Origin: Hymenobacter artigasi
GTDB lineage: Bacteria; Bacteroidota; Bacteroidia; Cytophagales; Hymenobacteraceae
DNA length: 64,000 nt
Reading direction: 5' to 3'
Assembly (NCBI RefSeq): GCF_012275535.1
Contig: NZ_JAAVTK010000010.1
Location: 124,001 to 188,000, forward strand
Part shown: positions 48,324 through 55,871 of the stretch, in pieces
How positions within the stretch are numbered: position 1 is the stretch's first letter
Layout of the letters: each line of letters opens with the position of its first letter
Notes under the pieces: generated by a model
What the model saw: the letters and a program-made list of their open reading frames with translations, nothing else
Told to the model about the DNA's origin: nothing
The model's database searches: none
Translations under genes and position numbers: made by a program

Positions 48324-49715
48324 CTAAATCGCCGTGTTGGGATCGAACTGCTCCAGATAATCGGCCACCTTGCGCACGAACATGCCGCCGAGCGAGCCGT
48401 CTACCACACGGTGGTCGTAGCTGTGGCTCAGGAACATGAAGTGGCGGATACCGATGAGGTCGCCCTGCGGCGTCTCAATCACGGCCGGCTTCTTCTTGAT
48501 GGCGCCCACGGCCATAATGGCCACCTGCGGCTGCATGATGATGGGCGTGCCCATCACGTTGCCGAACGAGCCCACGTTGCTGAGCGTGTAAGTGCCGCCT
48601 TCGAGGTCGGCGGGCGTCAGCTTGTTGATGCGGGCGCGAGCGGCCAGGTCGTTCAGCTTTTTGCTCAGGCCATTGAGGTTGAGCTGGTCGGCGTTGTGAA
48701 TAACCGGTACAATCAGGTTGCCGCTGGGCAGCGCCACGGCCACGCCAATGTTGATGTCGCGCTTCTTGATGATGTAGTCGCCATCAATCGACACGTTAAT
48801 CAGCGGGAAATCCTGGATGGCGCGGGCCACGGCCTGAATAAAGATGGGCGTGAACGTCAGGTTTTCGCCCTCGCGCTTCTTGTAGGCGTCCTTGTGCTTG
48901 TTGCGCCAGTTCACGATGTTCGTCACGTCGGCCTCCACGAAGCTGGTGACGTGGGGCGAAATGCGCACCGAGTCCACCATGCGTTGTGCAATCATCTTGC
49001 GCATGCGGTCCATCTCAATCAGCTCCTGGCCACCGCTCACGCTGGGTACCGGCTTCACGCTGGCCGAGGGCGCCGAAGCAACCGGGGCCGGCGCTGGGGT
49101 TGCCGGGGCAGCTTGCGGCTGCGGAGCTACGGCCGGAGCCTGCACCGAAGTAGTAGCGGCGGCCGTTCCGGTCAGCGAAGGCTTGCCGGCGGCCACGTAA
49201 TCGAGAATATCCTTCTTCGTCACGCGGTTCTCTTTGCCGGTGCCGGGCAGATACTCCAGGTCCGTCATGCTCACGCCTTCTTCGCGGGCAATGCTCAGGA
49301 CCAACGGCGAAAGGAAGCGGCCGGGCTGGTGTTCGGCGCTGGCGGCAGTCTGGGCAGCCTGCGGGTCGTGCGGCTCGGGCAGATATGGCACGGCGCTGCC
49401 ATTGCTCGAAGGAGCAGGGGCAGCCTGCGGAGCGGCCGGGGCACTGGCTGGGGCAGCGGCACCAGCAGCGGCGGCATCGGTTTCCATCACGGCGATGGGC
49501 GCGCCTACGGCCACAACCTGGCCTTCCTGCACCAGAATCTCCGTCAGCACACCGGCGTAGATGGCGGGTACTTCGGTATCAACCTTGTCGGTGGCTACTT
49601 CCAGCACTGATTCGTCCTGCTCAATGGAGTCGCCAACTTGTTTGAGCCACTTCAGGACGGTGCCTTCCATGATGCTTTCGCCCATCTTGGGCATCGTCAT
49701 TTCCACTCGTGCCAT
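48324..49715 (-). CDS. Dihydrolipoamide acyltransferase, E2 of a 2-oxo acid dehydrogenase
   Basis: 463-residue E2 component that forms the core of a 2-oxo acid dehydrogenase complex. An N-terminal lipoyl domain (1-80) carries the lipoylated Lys44 in ATDKVDTE; an Ala/Pro linker follows; a peripheral-subunit-binding domain lies near 145-180 (SPLVLSIAREEGVSM); the catalytic domain ends with DHRVVDGSLGG. The oxo acid is not certain: branched-chain or 2-oxoglutarate complexes both fit. ATG at 49715; an upstream frame is open but without domain. TACCTTTG box at 49770-49777. No E1 or E3 gene is adjacent. Confidence 0.93.
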   Translation of the reverse strand: MARVEMTMPKMGESIMEGTVLKWLKQVGDSIEQDESVLEVATDKVDTEVPAIYAGVLTEILVQEGQVVAVGAPIAVMETDAAAAGAAAPASAPAAPQAAPAPSSNGSAVPYLPEPHDPQAAQTAASAEHQPGRFLSPLVLSIAREEGVSMTDLEYLPGTGKENRVTKKDILDYVAAGKPSLTGTAAATTSVQAPAVAPQPQAAPATPAPAPVASAPSASVKPVPSVSGGQELIEMDRMRKMIAQRMVDSVRISPHVTSFVEADVTNIVNWRNKHKDAYKKREGENLTFTPIFIQAVARAIQDFPLINVSIDGDYIIKKRDINIGVAVALPSGNLIVPVIHNADQLNLNGLSKKLNDLAARARINKLTPADLEGGTYTLSNVGSFGNVMGTPIIMQPQVAIMAVGAIKKKPAVIETPQGDLIGIRHFMFLSHSYDHRVVDGSLGGMFVRKVADYLEQFDPNTAI

Positions 49716-49769
49716 AGGTAAGGAGGAATATTTTGGGGTAAGTGAGGGTGGGGTGGGATTTTCGTGCCG

Positions 49770-49777
49770 CAAAGGTA
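49770..49777 (-). promoter_or_regulatory. -7 promoter box for the E2 gene
   Basis: TACCTTTG on the minus strand, 54 nt before the E2 ATG. The rest of 49716-49885 shows no gene. Confidence 0.5.
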
Positions 49778-49885
49778 GCCAGAAAGCCGAACGCCCCCGC
49801 CGCACGGCCTCGGCCGGGGCATCGGATAATGGCTTTTAGCGCTGCTAACACCTTCGGAGCAAACCCGAAACGACCATCGACGATA

Positions 49886-50272
49886 TCACCGGACCCTGAA
49901 TTTAAAGGTGTAATACCCAACTGCCCCGCCCGGTTTTGTCCCAATACGCTCGAACTGGCACCGCAGTAACACCTGCCGGCAAAGTGCTTCCTGCCTGGCC
50001 GAAACCGTGCTGCTGACCGGGAGCACCGATTCAATTACGCCCTCGCTATCAATCACAATCTTAAAGCGCACCTCCCCCGACTTATCATCCAATGCGTCCA
50101 CAACCGGCCGGGTTATAAACCGCCAGCCCGTTGTGTCGAACGCTATACCAGTCGTTGCCGGCCTTAGGTGAACCGATGGTGCCGAGCCAAGTTCCGGCTT
50201 CGGGGATGCTTGCGCCAGCGCGCTTCCGAAAGGAAAAAAGGCCAGAAAGGTTAACAGAAAAATGACACGCAT
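49886..50272 (-). CDS. Exported protein with TonB-C-like domain
   Basis: 128-residue exported protein. Signal peptide RVIFLLTFLAFFPFGSALAQ; the remaining domain (GEVRFKIVIDSEGVIESVLP, then RQEALCRQVLLRCQF) resembles the TonB_C / energy-transducer fold seen in small Bacteroidota proteins. No transmembrane anchor besides the signal. ATG start. It is the last of three small minus-strand genes (49886-51243) that encode exported proteins. Function unknown; the fold call is moderate. Confidence 0.65.
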   Translation of the reverse strand: MRVIFLLTFLAFFPFGSALAQASPKPELGSAPSVHLRPATTGIAFDTTGWRFITRPVVDALDDKSGEVRFKIVIDSEGVIESVLPVSSTVSARQEALCRQVLLRCQFERIGTKPGGAVGYYTFKFRVR

Positions 50273-50415
50273 AAAGTGGCGTAAATGAATAATGACGAAG
50301 GCAATACTTGCTCAAAACTACTGCCTGGCCGCGTTCAGCAATTAACTACGGCTTTCTCAATTATAGTAGTCTCAAAAACAGTAATGCGAAGATTTGACCT
50401 CGGCATTAATTCACA

Positions 50416-50808
50416 TTACTCTGCCCGAAAGTATTTGCCGCGCAGGCGGCGGCGGATATCGGCCGGCAGGGGCCAGCCCTGCTCGTACTGACGCACGATT
50501 AAGCCCTCGCGGTCAGAGCCGTACCGAAAGGCCTGCCGCAGCCCCACCACCGTCGAAACCACGGTTACCAGCGCATTTAATCCAACTAGCTCATATTCAC
50601 CCCGCGCCGAGCTGGACACCATCCCGACTATGCTGGCGGCCCCGGTGCCCAGGGCTCCTTCGGCCGAGTGGCGGTGCTTGCGGAAGAGCTGGTGCACGGC
50701 AAACGCCGAATCGCGCACCGGGTGGGGCAGCGGGGGAATCGTCTGAGCTGCCCCGTGCCAGGGTAGGGCAACGAGCAGCAGCCCGCCGGTAAAACCAGTA
50801 AAACGCAT
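50416..50808 (-). CDS. Small exported hypothetical protein
   Basis: About 130 residues, with signal peptide RFTGFTGGLLLVALPWHGAAQ if ATG at 50808 is used (an upstream start at 50874 is also open). The mature part has a hydrophobic Gly/Ala/Val stretch (GALGTGAASIVGMV and LVGLNALVTVVSTVVGL) and a basic C-terminus (LPADIRRRLRGKYFRAE). Family not recognised. It sits between two other small exported-protein genes on the same strand. Start choice uncertain. Confidence 0.6.
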   Translation of the reverse strand: MRFTGFTGGLLLVALPWHGAAQTIPPLPHPVRDSAFAVHQLFRKHRHSAEGALGTGAASIVGMVSSSARGEYELVGLNALVTVVSTVVGLRQAFRYGSDREGLIVRQYEQGWPLPADIRRRLRGKYFRAE

Positions 50809-50883
50809 CAGGGTAGAAAGCAAAAGTGGCCACAATTCCCGTTCAGGACTCGTAGCCACCGTAGCAGGTTGCATGGGCGGGGC

Positions 50884-51243
50884 TTACTCCACCGTGATTT
50901 CGGGTAGTCCTTCTTCCGTCAAATCTCCGCCCGTTTCCGCCGCATTTTTCTCAAACTTCGAGAAGCAGATGCTGCGGTTCGACGCAAAGCGGCTGGTCGG
51001 GTCGTTGATGATGACGACGTGCTCGAACGTGCCAAATTCCTTGCCCTCGTACATCAGGGTTTTTTTGATGCCTAAACCCGGCTTGTTCACCACATCCACG
51101 TAGATGTTGCGGCCCACGCCTTTCGGCCCCGGCTTGGCAAAAAGCACCGTGGTTTCGATGCTGCCGTTGCAGGAATCGGCACAGGAGGTGAGGGAGAGAG
51201 GGAGGGCCAGACAGGCTAGTATTTGCCGATAGGAATAAACCAT
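50884..51243 (-). CDS. Small lipoprotein, hypothetical
   Basis: 119-residue putative lipoprotein: signal ILACLALPLSLTSCADS with Cys21 as a likely lipidation site, followed by a beta-rich domain (ETTVLFAKPGPKGVGRNIYV, FEHVVIINDPTSRF) containing another Cys pair. No family recognised. ATG start. It lies 8 nt downstream of the PIN-domain toxin gene on the same strand, but the link is positional only. Confidence 0.65.
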   Translation of the reverse strand: MVYSYRQILACLALPLSLTSCADSCNGSIETTVLFAKPGPKGVGRNIYVDVVNKPGLGIKKTLMYEGKEFGTFEHVVIINDPTSRFASNRSICFSKFEKNAAETGGDLTEEGLPEITVE

Positions 51244-51251
51244 GCGTTAAA

Positions 51252-51623
51252 TCAGGATTGAAAAGGGTCGTAAACGGTCAGATTTGGAATTGAAGCGAAA
51301 TCGGCCACGTTACGCGTGGCCAGCATCAAATCAAATTCCATAGCAGTGGCTGCAATCAACGAATCACCCAGCGACATGCGCCGTTGCTGCCGCAAGAGAA
51401 TCGCCGTTTCGATGATATTGGGCGTGACGGGTAAAAGAGTAACAAGCGCAAACAGCGAATTGAAGTAGACTTCATCAGCCGCTTCCAGCTTGTGAAAGCC
51501 CAGGGTTTCGACTTTGGAAATAGCCGAAACAAAATTCTGCGTATTCAGCGCCAGCGGGCGTAGAAACTCGTGGGCTTCCATCGCCGAATAAACCAGCAGG
51601 TTGCTGTCGAGCAAGTAGGCCAT
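51252..51623 (-). CDS. PIN-domain toxin, VapC-like
   Basis: 123-residue PIN ribonuclease. Acidic active-site residues: Asp6 (YLLDSNLLVY), Glu39 (ISKVETLGF), Asp87 (MSLGDSLIAA) and Asp108 (TRNVADF). VapC toxins cleave RNA, often tRNA; the target here is unknown. The ATG start overlaps the antitoxin stop (TAATG), so the pair is translationally coupled, with the antitoxin first. The open frame extends upstream but ATG at 51623 gives the PIN N-terminus. Confidence 0.9.
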   Translation of the reverse strand: MAYLLDSNLLVYSAMEAHEFLRPLALNTQNFVSAISKVETLGFHKLEAADEVYFNSLFALVTLLPVTPNIIETAILLRQQRRMSLGDSLIAATAMEFDLMLATRNVADFASIPNLTVYDPFQS

Positions 51624-51850
51624 TAGTCGCGGCCCGGTAGTGGGCGGTCGGCCCGGAGTTCGCGCTGCCACGTTACCGGGTCGGTGATGCTGACGCCGCT
51701 ACCCCCTTTCGCGACGATGCGCAAGTGGTGTTGCCGCTCCTCATCCGACAGCGGAGTAACTGGTATTGTCGCACCCATGCCCAGCGCCTGGGCCAGTTGC
51801 AGCAAGCGCAGGTACTGCTGCTCATCGTCAAGCTGAATGGTGTATTTCAT
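51623..51850 (-). CDS. Antitoxin of the PIN-domain toxin
   Basis: 75-residue protein directly upstream of the PIN toxin, with the TAA stop overlapping the toxin's ATG. It has no clear HTH or AbrB motif; the beta-rich N-terminus (MKYTIQLDDEQQYLRLL) and the C-terminal TDPVTWQRELRADRPLPGRD match the toxin-binding tail of small antitoxins that pair with PIN proteins. Antitoxin role follows from position and tail motif. ATG start; promoter not identified. Confidence 0.8.
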   Translation of the reverse strand: MKYTIQLDDEQQYLRLLQLAQALGMGATIPVTPLSDEERQHHLRIVAKGGSGVSITDPVTWQRELRADRPLPGRD

Positions 51851-51896
51851 GGTGGTAAGATAACATGCCAGGTCAGGTTGCCGTTCGGGCAGGGCG

Positions 51897-51932
51897 CAAA
51901 AAAGGGCCAGTGAAGAAGCTGGCCCTTTTTTG
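51897..51932. terminator. Terminator between accC and the toxin-antitoxin genes
   Basis: 14-bp arms CAAAAAAGGGCCAG / CTGGCCCTTTTTTG with an 8-nt loop, downstream of accC on the minus strand. Confidence 0.88.
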
Positions 51933-51950
51933 CTTGGTTAAGCTGAAAGC

Positions 51951-53294
51951 TTAAATCGTCGAGAAATCGAACGAATCCAGGAAGGCCGTCGTGAAATTAC
52001 CGGCTTTAAAGTTCTCATTATCCATCAGCGCTAGGTGAAAGGGGATGGTCGTTTTCACGCCTTCCACCACAAACTCGCTCAGGGCGCGCTTCATTTTCAC
52101 GATGCACTCCTCCCGGGTCTGGGCCACGGTGATGAGCTTGGCAATCATCGAATCGTAGTTGGGCGGGATGGTGTAGCCCGCGTACACGTGCGTATCGACG
52201 CGCACGCCGTGGCCGCCGGGAATGTGCAGGGTTGTGATTTTGCCGGGAGCCGGGCGGAAATTGTTGCGCGGGTCCTCGGCGTTGATGCGGCACTCCATGG
52301 CGTGCATCTTGGGGTAGTAGTTCTTGCCCGAAATCGGGATGCCTGCCGCTACCTTGATTTGCTCCTTGATGAGGTCATAGTTGATGATTTCCTCCGTCAC
52401 CGGGTGCTCCACCTGAATGCGGGTGTTCATCTCCATGAAGTAGAAATCCCGGTTGGCATCCACCAGAAACTCAATCGTGCCCACGCCTTCGTAGCCAATG
52501 GCCGCCGCGCCCGCAATGGCCGCCTTGCCCATTTTCTCACGCAGCGCATCCGTCATGAATGGCGACGGAGCTTCCTCCACCAGTTTCTGGTGGCGGCGCT
52601 GGATGCTGCAGTCGCGCTCCGAAAGGTGCGCTACGTGCCCGAACTGGTCGCCCACAATCTGCACCTCAATGTGGCGGGGCTGCACCACGTACTTCTCCAA
52701 GTACATGCCATCGTTGCCGAATGCCGCCTTCGATTCCGTGCGCGCATCGTCCCAGGCTTTCTGGAATTCGTCGTCGCCGTGAATGATGCGCATGCCGCGC
52801 CCCCCGCCGCCGGCCGTGGCCTTGATGATAACGGGGTACTTGATTTTGTTCGCCAGCTTCTTGCCCTGCTCCACCGATTCGAGCAGGCCCACCGAGCCCG
52901 GCACTACCGGCACACCAGCCTTAATCATGGTCGCTTTGGCCGTGGCCTTGTCGCCCATCTGATTAATCATCTCGGGCGAGGCCCCGATGAACTTGATGCC
53001 ATTCTCGGCGCAGATGCGCGAGAATTCGGCATTCTCCGACAGGAAGCCATAGCCGGGGTGAATGGCGTCGGCATTGGTGATTTCGGCCGCCGCAATCAGG
53101 TTGGGCATGCTCAGGTAGGAGAGGGCCGAGGCGGGCGGGCCGATGCACACGGCCTCATCGGCAAACTTTACGTGCAGGCTTTCCTTATCGGCAGTCGAGT
53201 ACACGGCCACCGTTTTGATGCCCATTTCCTTGCAGGTACGGATAATGCGCAGGGCAATTTCGCCCCGGTTAGCGATGAGTATTTTCTTGAACAT
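51951..53294 (-). CDS. accC: Acetyl-CoA carboxylase, biotin carboxylase subunit
   Basis: ATP-grasp enzyme that carboxylates the biotin of AccB, the first step of fatty-acid synthesis. N-terminal KILIANRGEIALRII, the ATP-grasp glycine loop TAGGGGRGMRI, the GDQFGHVAHLSERDCSIQRR segment and EMNTRIQVEHPVTE are all diagnostic. 447 residues, full length. ATG start. It is the last gene of the yceD-rpmF-plsX-fabH-efp-accB-accC block, but is separated from accB by a word-hairpin. Confidence 0.97.
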   Translation of the reverse strand: MFKKILIANRGEIALRIIRTCKEMGIKTVAVYSTADKESLHVKFADEAVCIGPPASALSYLSMPNLIAAAEITNADAIHPGYGFLSENAEFSRICAENGIKFIGASPEMINQMGDKATAKATMIKAGVPVVPGSVGLLESVEQGKKLANKIKYPVIIKATAGGGGRGMRIIHGDDEFQKAWDDARTESKAAFGNDGMYLEKYVVQPRHIEVQIVGDQFGHVAHLSERDCSIQRRHQKLVEEAPSPFMTDALREKMGKAAIAGAAAIGYEGVGTIEFLVDANRDFYFMEMNTRIQVEHPVTEEIINYDLIKEQIKVAAGIPISGKNYYPKMHAMECRINAEDPRNNFRPAPGKITTLHIPGGHGVRVDTHVYAGYTIPPNYDSMIAKLITVAQTREECIVKMKRALSEFVVEGVKTTIPFHLALMDNENFKAGNFTTAFLDSFDFSTI

Positions 53295-53296
53295 TT

Positions 53297-53448
53297 GGGT
53301 GGGGTCTTGGAGACTTAGGGTCTTGGGAACTTAGTTTCTGGCGCAACGAACGTAGCGTTAAGAAAAGGGCTTGGGAACCTGGAAGCCGGTTTTGCGCCAT
53401 GTGGCGAATAACCGAGTCCCCAAGTTCCCAAGCCCCTAAGCCCCTACT
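53297..53448. repeat. Word-hairpin element, word CTTGGGAACTTAGGG
   Basis: Left arm 53297-53334 (GGGTGGGGTCTTGGAGACTT words), a middle copy GGGCTTGGGAACCTGG at 53367-53382, and right arm 53415-53448. It spans the accC-accB gap and touches the accB stop codon. Confidence 0.85.
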
Positions 53449-53950
53449 ATTCTATCAAAAACAGCGGCTGGTCGTACTCTACGGGCGTGGCATTGTCCAC
53501 CAGCGCCTTCACGATGCGGCCGCTTTCCTCGGCTTCAATCTCATTAAACAGCTTCATCGCCTCAATGATGCAGATAACCTGGCCCTTCTCTACCATGTCG
53601 CCCACTTGCACGAATGCCGGCGAATCGGGGCCGCTGCTGCGGTAGAACGTGCCAATCATGGGAGCCTTCAGCGGCTTGTAGTTGCCGGCGGGCGTTTCGG
53701 TAGCAGCCGTGGCGGGAGCGGCAACTGGGGCAGCTGCGGGAGCCGGGGCGGCGGGAGCCGGCGCGTGGGCCATCGGGGCGGCAATCGTCGTCACGTGCTT
53801 GGTATTGGGGTCGCGCTGCACCGAGATTTTAAATTCTTCGGTTTCGATGTTGACCTTGTTCAAACCCGATTTAGCGATAAAATCGAGCAGTTCCTGTAAT
53901 TCTTTGGCTTTCATGGCAGCGTCCTTTTCCTTTTTGGGCGAATTTGACAT
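53447..53950 (-). CDS. accB: Acetyl-CoA carboxylase, biotin carboxyl carrier protein
   Basis: Biotinyl carrier of acetyl-CoA carboxylase. N-terminal KAKELQELLDFIAKSGLNKV, an Ala/Pro-rich linker (about 55-90) and the biotinyl domain with the modified Lys133 in EAMKLFNEIEAE. 167 residues from ATG at 53950; an internal Met at 53914 (MKAKELQ) is an alternative start that matches many relatives. A perfect 16-bp hairpin lies just upstream (53965-54001) and could affect translation. Confidence 0.93.
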   Translation of the reverse strand: MSNSPKKEKDAAMKAKELQELLDFIAKSGLNKVNIETEEFKISVQRDPNTKHVTTIAAPMAHAPAPAAPAPAAAPVAAPATAATETPAGNYKPLKAPMIGTFYRSSGPDSPAFVQVGDMVEKGQVICIIEAMKLFNEIEAEESGRIVKALVDNATPVEYDQPLFLIE

Positions 53951-53964
53951 ATGGATAGCTATTG

Positions 53965-54001
53965 GCCGTACGTTGCTGGCCAATAGCCAGCAACGTACGG
54001 C
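53965..54001. other. Hairpin in the efp-accB gap
   Basis: Perfect 16-bp arms GCCGTACGTTGCTGGC / GCCAGCAACGTACGGC with a 5-nt loop CAATA, ending 14 nt before the accB ATG. No T-run follows. Confidence 0.75.
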
Positions 54002-54007
54002 TTGCGG

Positions 54008-54571
54008 TTACTTCACGCGCTCAACGTAGCTGTAGTCGCTGGTCTTGATGCGGATTTTGGTGTCCACGTCAACAAACAGCGGCACCTGGATGCGGGCACC
54101 GGTTTCTACCGTGGCGGGCTTCAGGGTGTTGGTGGCGGTGTCGCCACGCAGGCCGGGCTCGGTGTAGGTCACCACCAGGTCCACGGTAGTGGGCAGCTCG
54201 GCCGTCAGGGGCTGCTCGGTTTCGGCGTGCATGAGGATGGTTACCTCCTGGCCTTCCTTCATAATGTCGGCGAAAGGCACCAACGCCTCTTGCAATACTA
54301 TCTGCTCGAAGGTAGAATTGTCCATGAAGTTGTAGCCGTAGTCGTCCTTAAACAGGAACTGGTGCGGGCGCTGCTCCACGCGGGCGGTTTCCACTTTCAC
54401 ACCGGCGTTGAAGGTGTTGTCGATGGTGCGGCCGGTTTTGATGTTGCGCATTTTGGTGCGCACAAAGGCGGGGCCTTTGCCGGGCTTCACGTGTTGAAAC
54501 TCGGTGATGACGTGGAGCTCGTTGTTGTAATTGAGCACGAGCCCGTTGCGGAAGTCGGCGGTTGATGCCAT
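54008..54571 (-). CDS. efp: Elongation factor P
   Basis: Translation factor that rescues ribosomes stalled at polyproline. The KOW-like N-terminal domain carries the modified-residue loop HVKPGKGPAF with Lys32 at its tip; the two OB domains follow (ATVETGARIQVPLFVDVDTK). 187 residues, full length. ATG start. The upstream gap (54572-54711) is filled by a word-hairpin. Confidence 0.97.
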   Translation of the reverse strand: MASTADFRNGLVLNYNNELHVITEFQHVKPGKGPAFVRTKMRNIKTGRTIDNTFNAGVKVETARVEQRPHQFLFKDDYGYNFMDNSTFEQIVLQEALVPFADIMKEGQEVTILMHAETEQPLTAELPTTVDLVVTYTEPGLRGDTATNTLKPATVETGARIQVPLFVDVDTKIRIKTSDYSYVERVK

Positions 54572-54581
54572 GGAATCAGTT

Positions 54582-54720
54582 AAGAGTTAAAAGTTATGAG
54601 TTAAAAGGTTGAGCTTTTACTCAAGGCTTTCAATTTGGGTGGGGTGTTGTTACGAAATGGATGGGACAGACGACAAAATTAAGAGTAAGCCAGCGTTTTA
54701 ACTCATAACTTTTAACTCTT
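54582..54720. repeat. Word-hairpin element, word AGTTAAAAGTTATGAGTT
   Basis: Perfect 25-bp arms AAGAGTTAAAAGTTATGAGT.. at 54582-54606 and the complement at 54696-54720. The fabH stop codon is in the right arm. Same word as 24777. Confidence 0.92.
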
Positions 54721-55722
54721 CACTGCTTTATCGCCATCATACGCCCATTTAATGTATATGGAGCCCCAGGTGAAGCCGCCGCCGAAGGCTGCCAGAATCA
54801 AATTATCGCCCCGGCGCAGCTGGCTTTCGTAGTCAGAAAGGCACAGCGGAATAGTGGCGTTGGTGGTGTTGCCGTAGCGGTCGATGTTAAGCATCACCTT
54901 CTCCGGGCCTACGCCCATGCGGTTGGCCGTGGCATCGATGATGCGCTTGTTGGCCTGGTGCGGCACCAGAAAAGCCACGTCGTCCTTGCTGAGGTGGTTG
55001 CGCTCCATTACCTGGGCGGCCACGTCGGCCATGCTCTTCACGGCAAATTTGAATACCGTGGCGCCCTCCTGGTAGATGTAGTGCTCCTTGGCATCTACCG
55101 TAGCGTGCGTTGGGGGGCGGCGGCTGCCGCCGGATTTCTGGTGCAGGTAGGCTTCGCCGCTGCCATCGGTGCGCAGCACCTGGTCGAGAATGCCAAAGCC
55201 GTCGGTGCTGGGTTCGAGTAGCACGGCGGCGGCCGCATCGCCAAACAGGATGCAGTTGGCGCGGTCGGTATAGTCCACGATGGCCGACATCTTATCGGCA
55301 CCCACCACAATAACCTTTTTGTGCGTACCCGCCTGGATGTATTGCGCGCCCGTGGCCAGCGCAAACAGGAAGGTGGAGCACGCCGCGTTCATATCAAAGC
55401 TGAAGGCCTTGGTGATGCCCACACCGTTGGAAATAATGTTGGCAGTGGCCGGAAATAGCAGGTCGGGCGTGGTGGTAGCGCAAATCAGCAGCTCCACATC
55501 GTCGGGGTTGGTGCCGGTTTTCTCCAACAATCGCTGCACTGCCTTGATGCCCATCACGGAAGTACCCTGGTTTTCACCCTTCAGAATGCGGCGCTCCCGG
55601 ATGCCCGTGCGCGACATAATCCACTCGTCGTTGGTATCCACCAGCTTTTCAAGCTCGGCATTGGTTAGCACATAGTCGGGCACATAAGAACCCACACCAG
55701 TGATGGCGGCAGTAATCTTCAT
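54712..55722 (-). CDS. fabH: Beta-ketoacyl-ACP synthase III
   Basis: Starts fatty-acid elongation by condensing acyl-CoA with malonyl-ACP. Catalytic Cys115 (DMNAACSTFLF), His255 (VPHQANKRI) and Asn285 (NTTNATIP). 336 residues. ATG at 55722 follows a TACTTTTG box by 5 nt, so this gene has its own, nearly leaderless, promoter inside the cluster. The final codons and stop lie in a word-hairpin. Confidence 0.96.
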   Translation of the reverse strand: MKITAAITGVGSYVPDYVLTNAELEKLVDTNDEWIMSRTGIRERRILKGENQGTSVMGIKAVQRLLEKTGTNPDDVELLICATTTPDLLFPATANIISNGVGITKAFSFDMNAACSTFLFALATGAQYIQAGTHKKVIVVGADKMSAIVDYTDRANCILFGDAAAAVLLEPSTDGFGILDQVLRTDGSGEAYLHQKSGGSRRPPTHATVDAKEHYIYQEGATVFKFAVKSMADVAAQVMERNHLSKDDVAFLVPHQANKRIIDATANRMGVGPEKVMLNIDRYGNTTNATIPLCLSDYESQLRRGDNLILAAFGGGFTWGSIYIKWAYDGDKAVKS

Positions 55723-55727
55723 ACGGG

Positions 55728-55735
55728 CAAAAGTA
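55728..55735 (-). promoter_or_regulatory. -7 promoter box for fabH
   Basis: TACTTTTG on the minus strand, 5 nt before the fabH ATG. Confidence 0.55.
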
Positions 55736-55822
55736 GGCGGGGCAAGCGTAAAATAGGAATGCGGGCGGCGGCGCGGCCGGGTACGGCCACCCAACGCTCC
55801 GGCAATGAGCGCCCAAGCATCT

Positions 55823-55846
55823 AAAAAAAATCCGGCCGAAGCCGGA
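55823..55846 (-). terminator. Terminator after plsX
   Basis: Minus-strand stem TCCGGC-TTCG-GCCGGA with a stable UUCG tetraloop, followed by a run of eight T. It lies between plsX and the fabH promoter. Confidence 0.85.
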
Positions 55847-55871
55847 GGTTTTTCACCGCCGGGAGCCGGGG

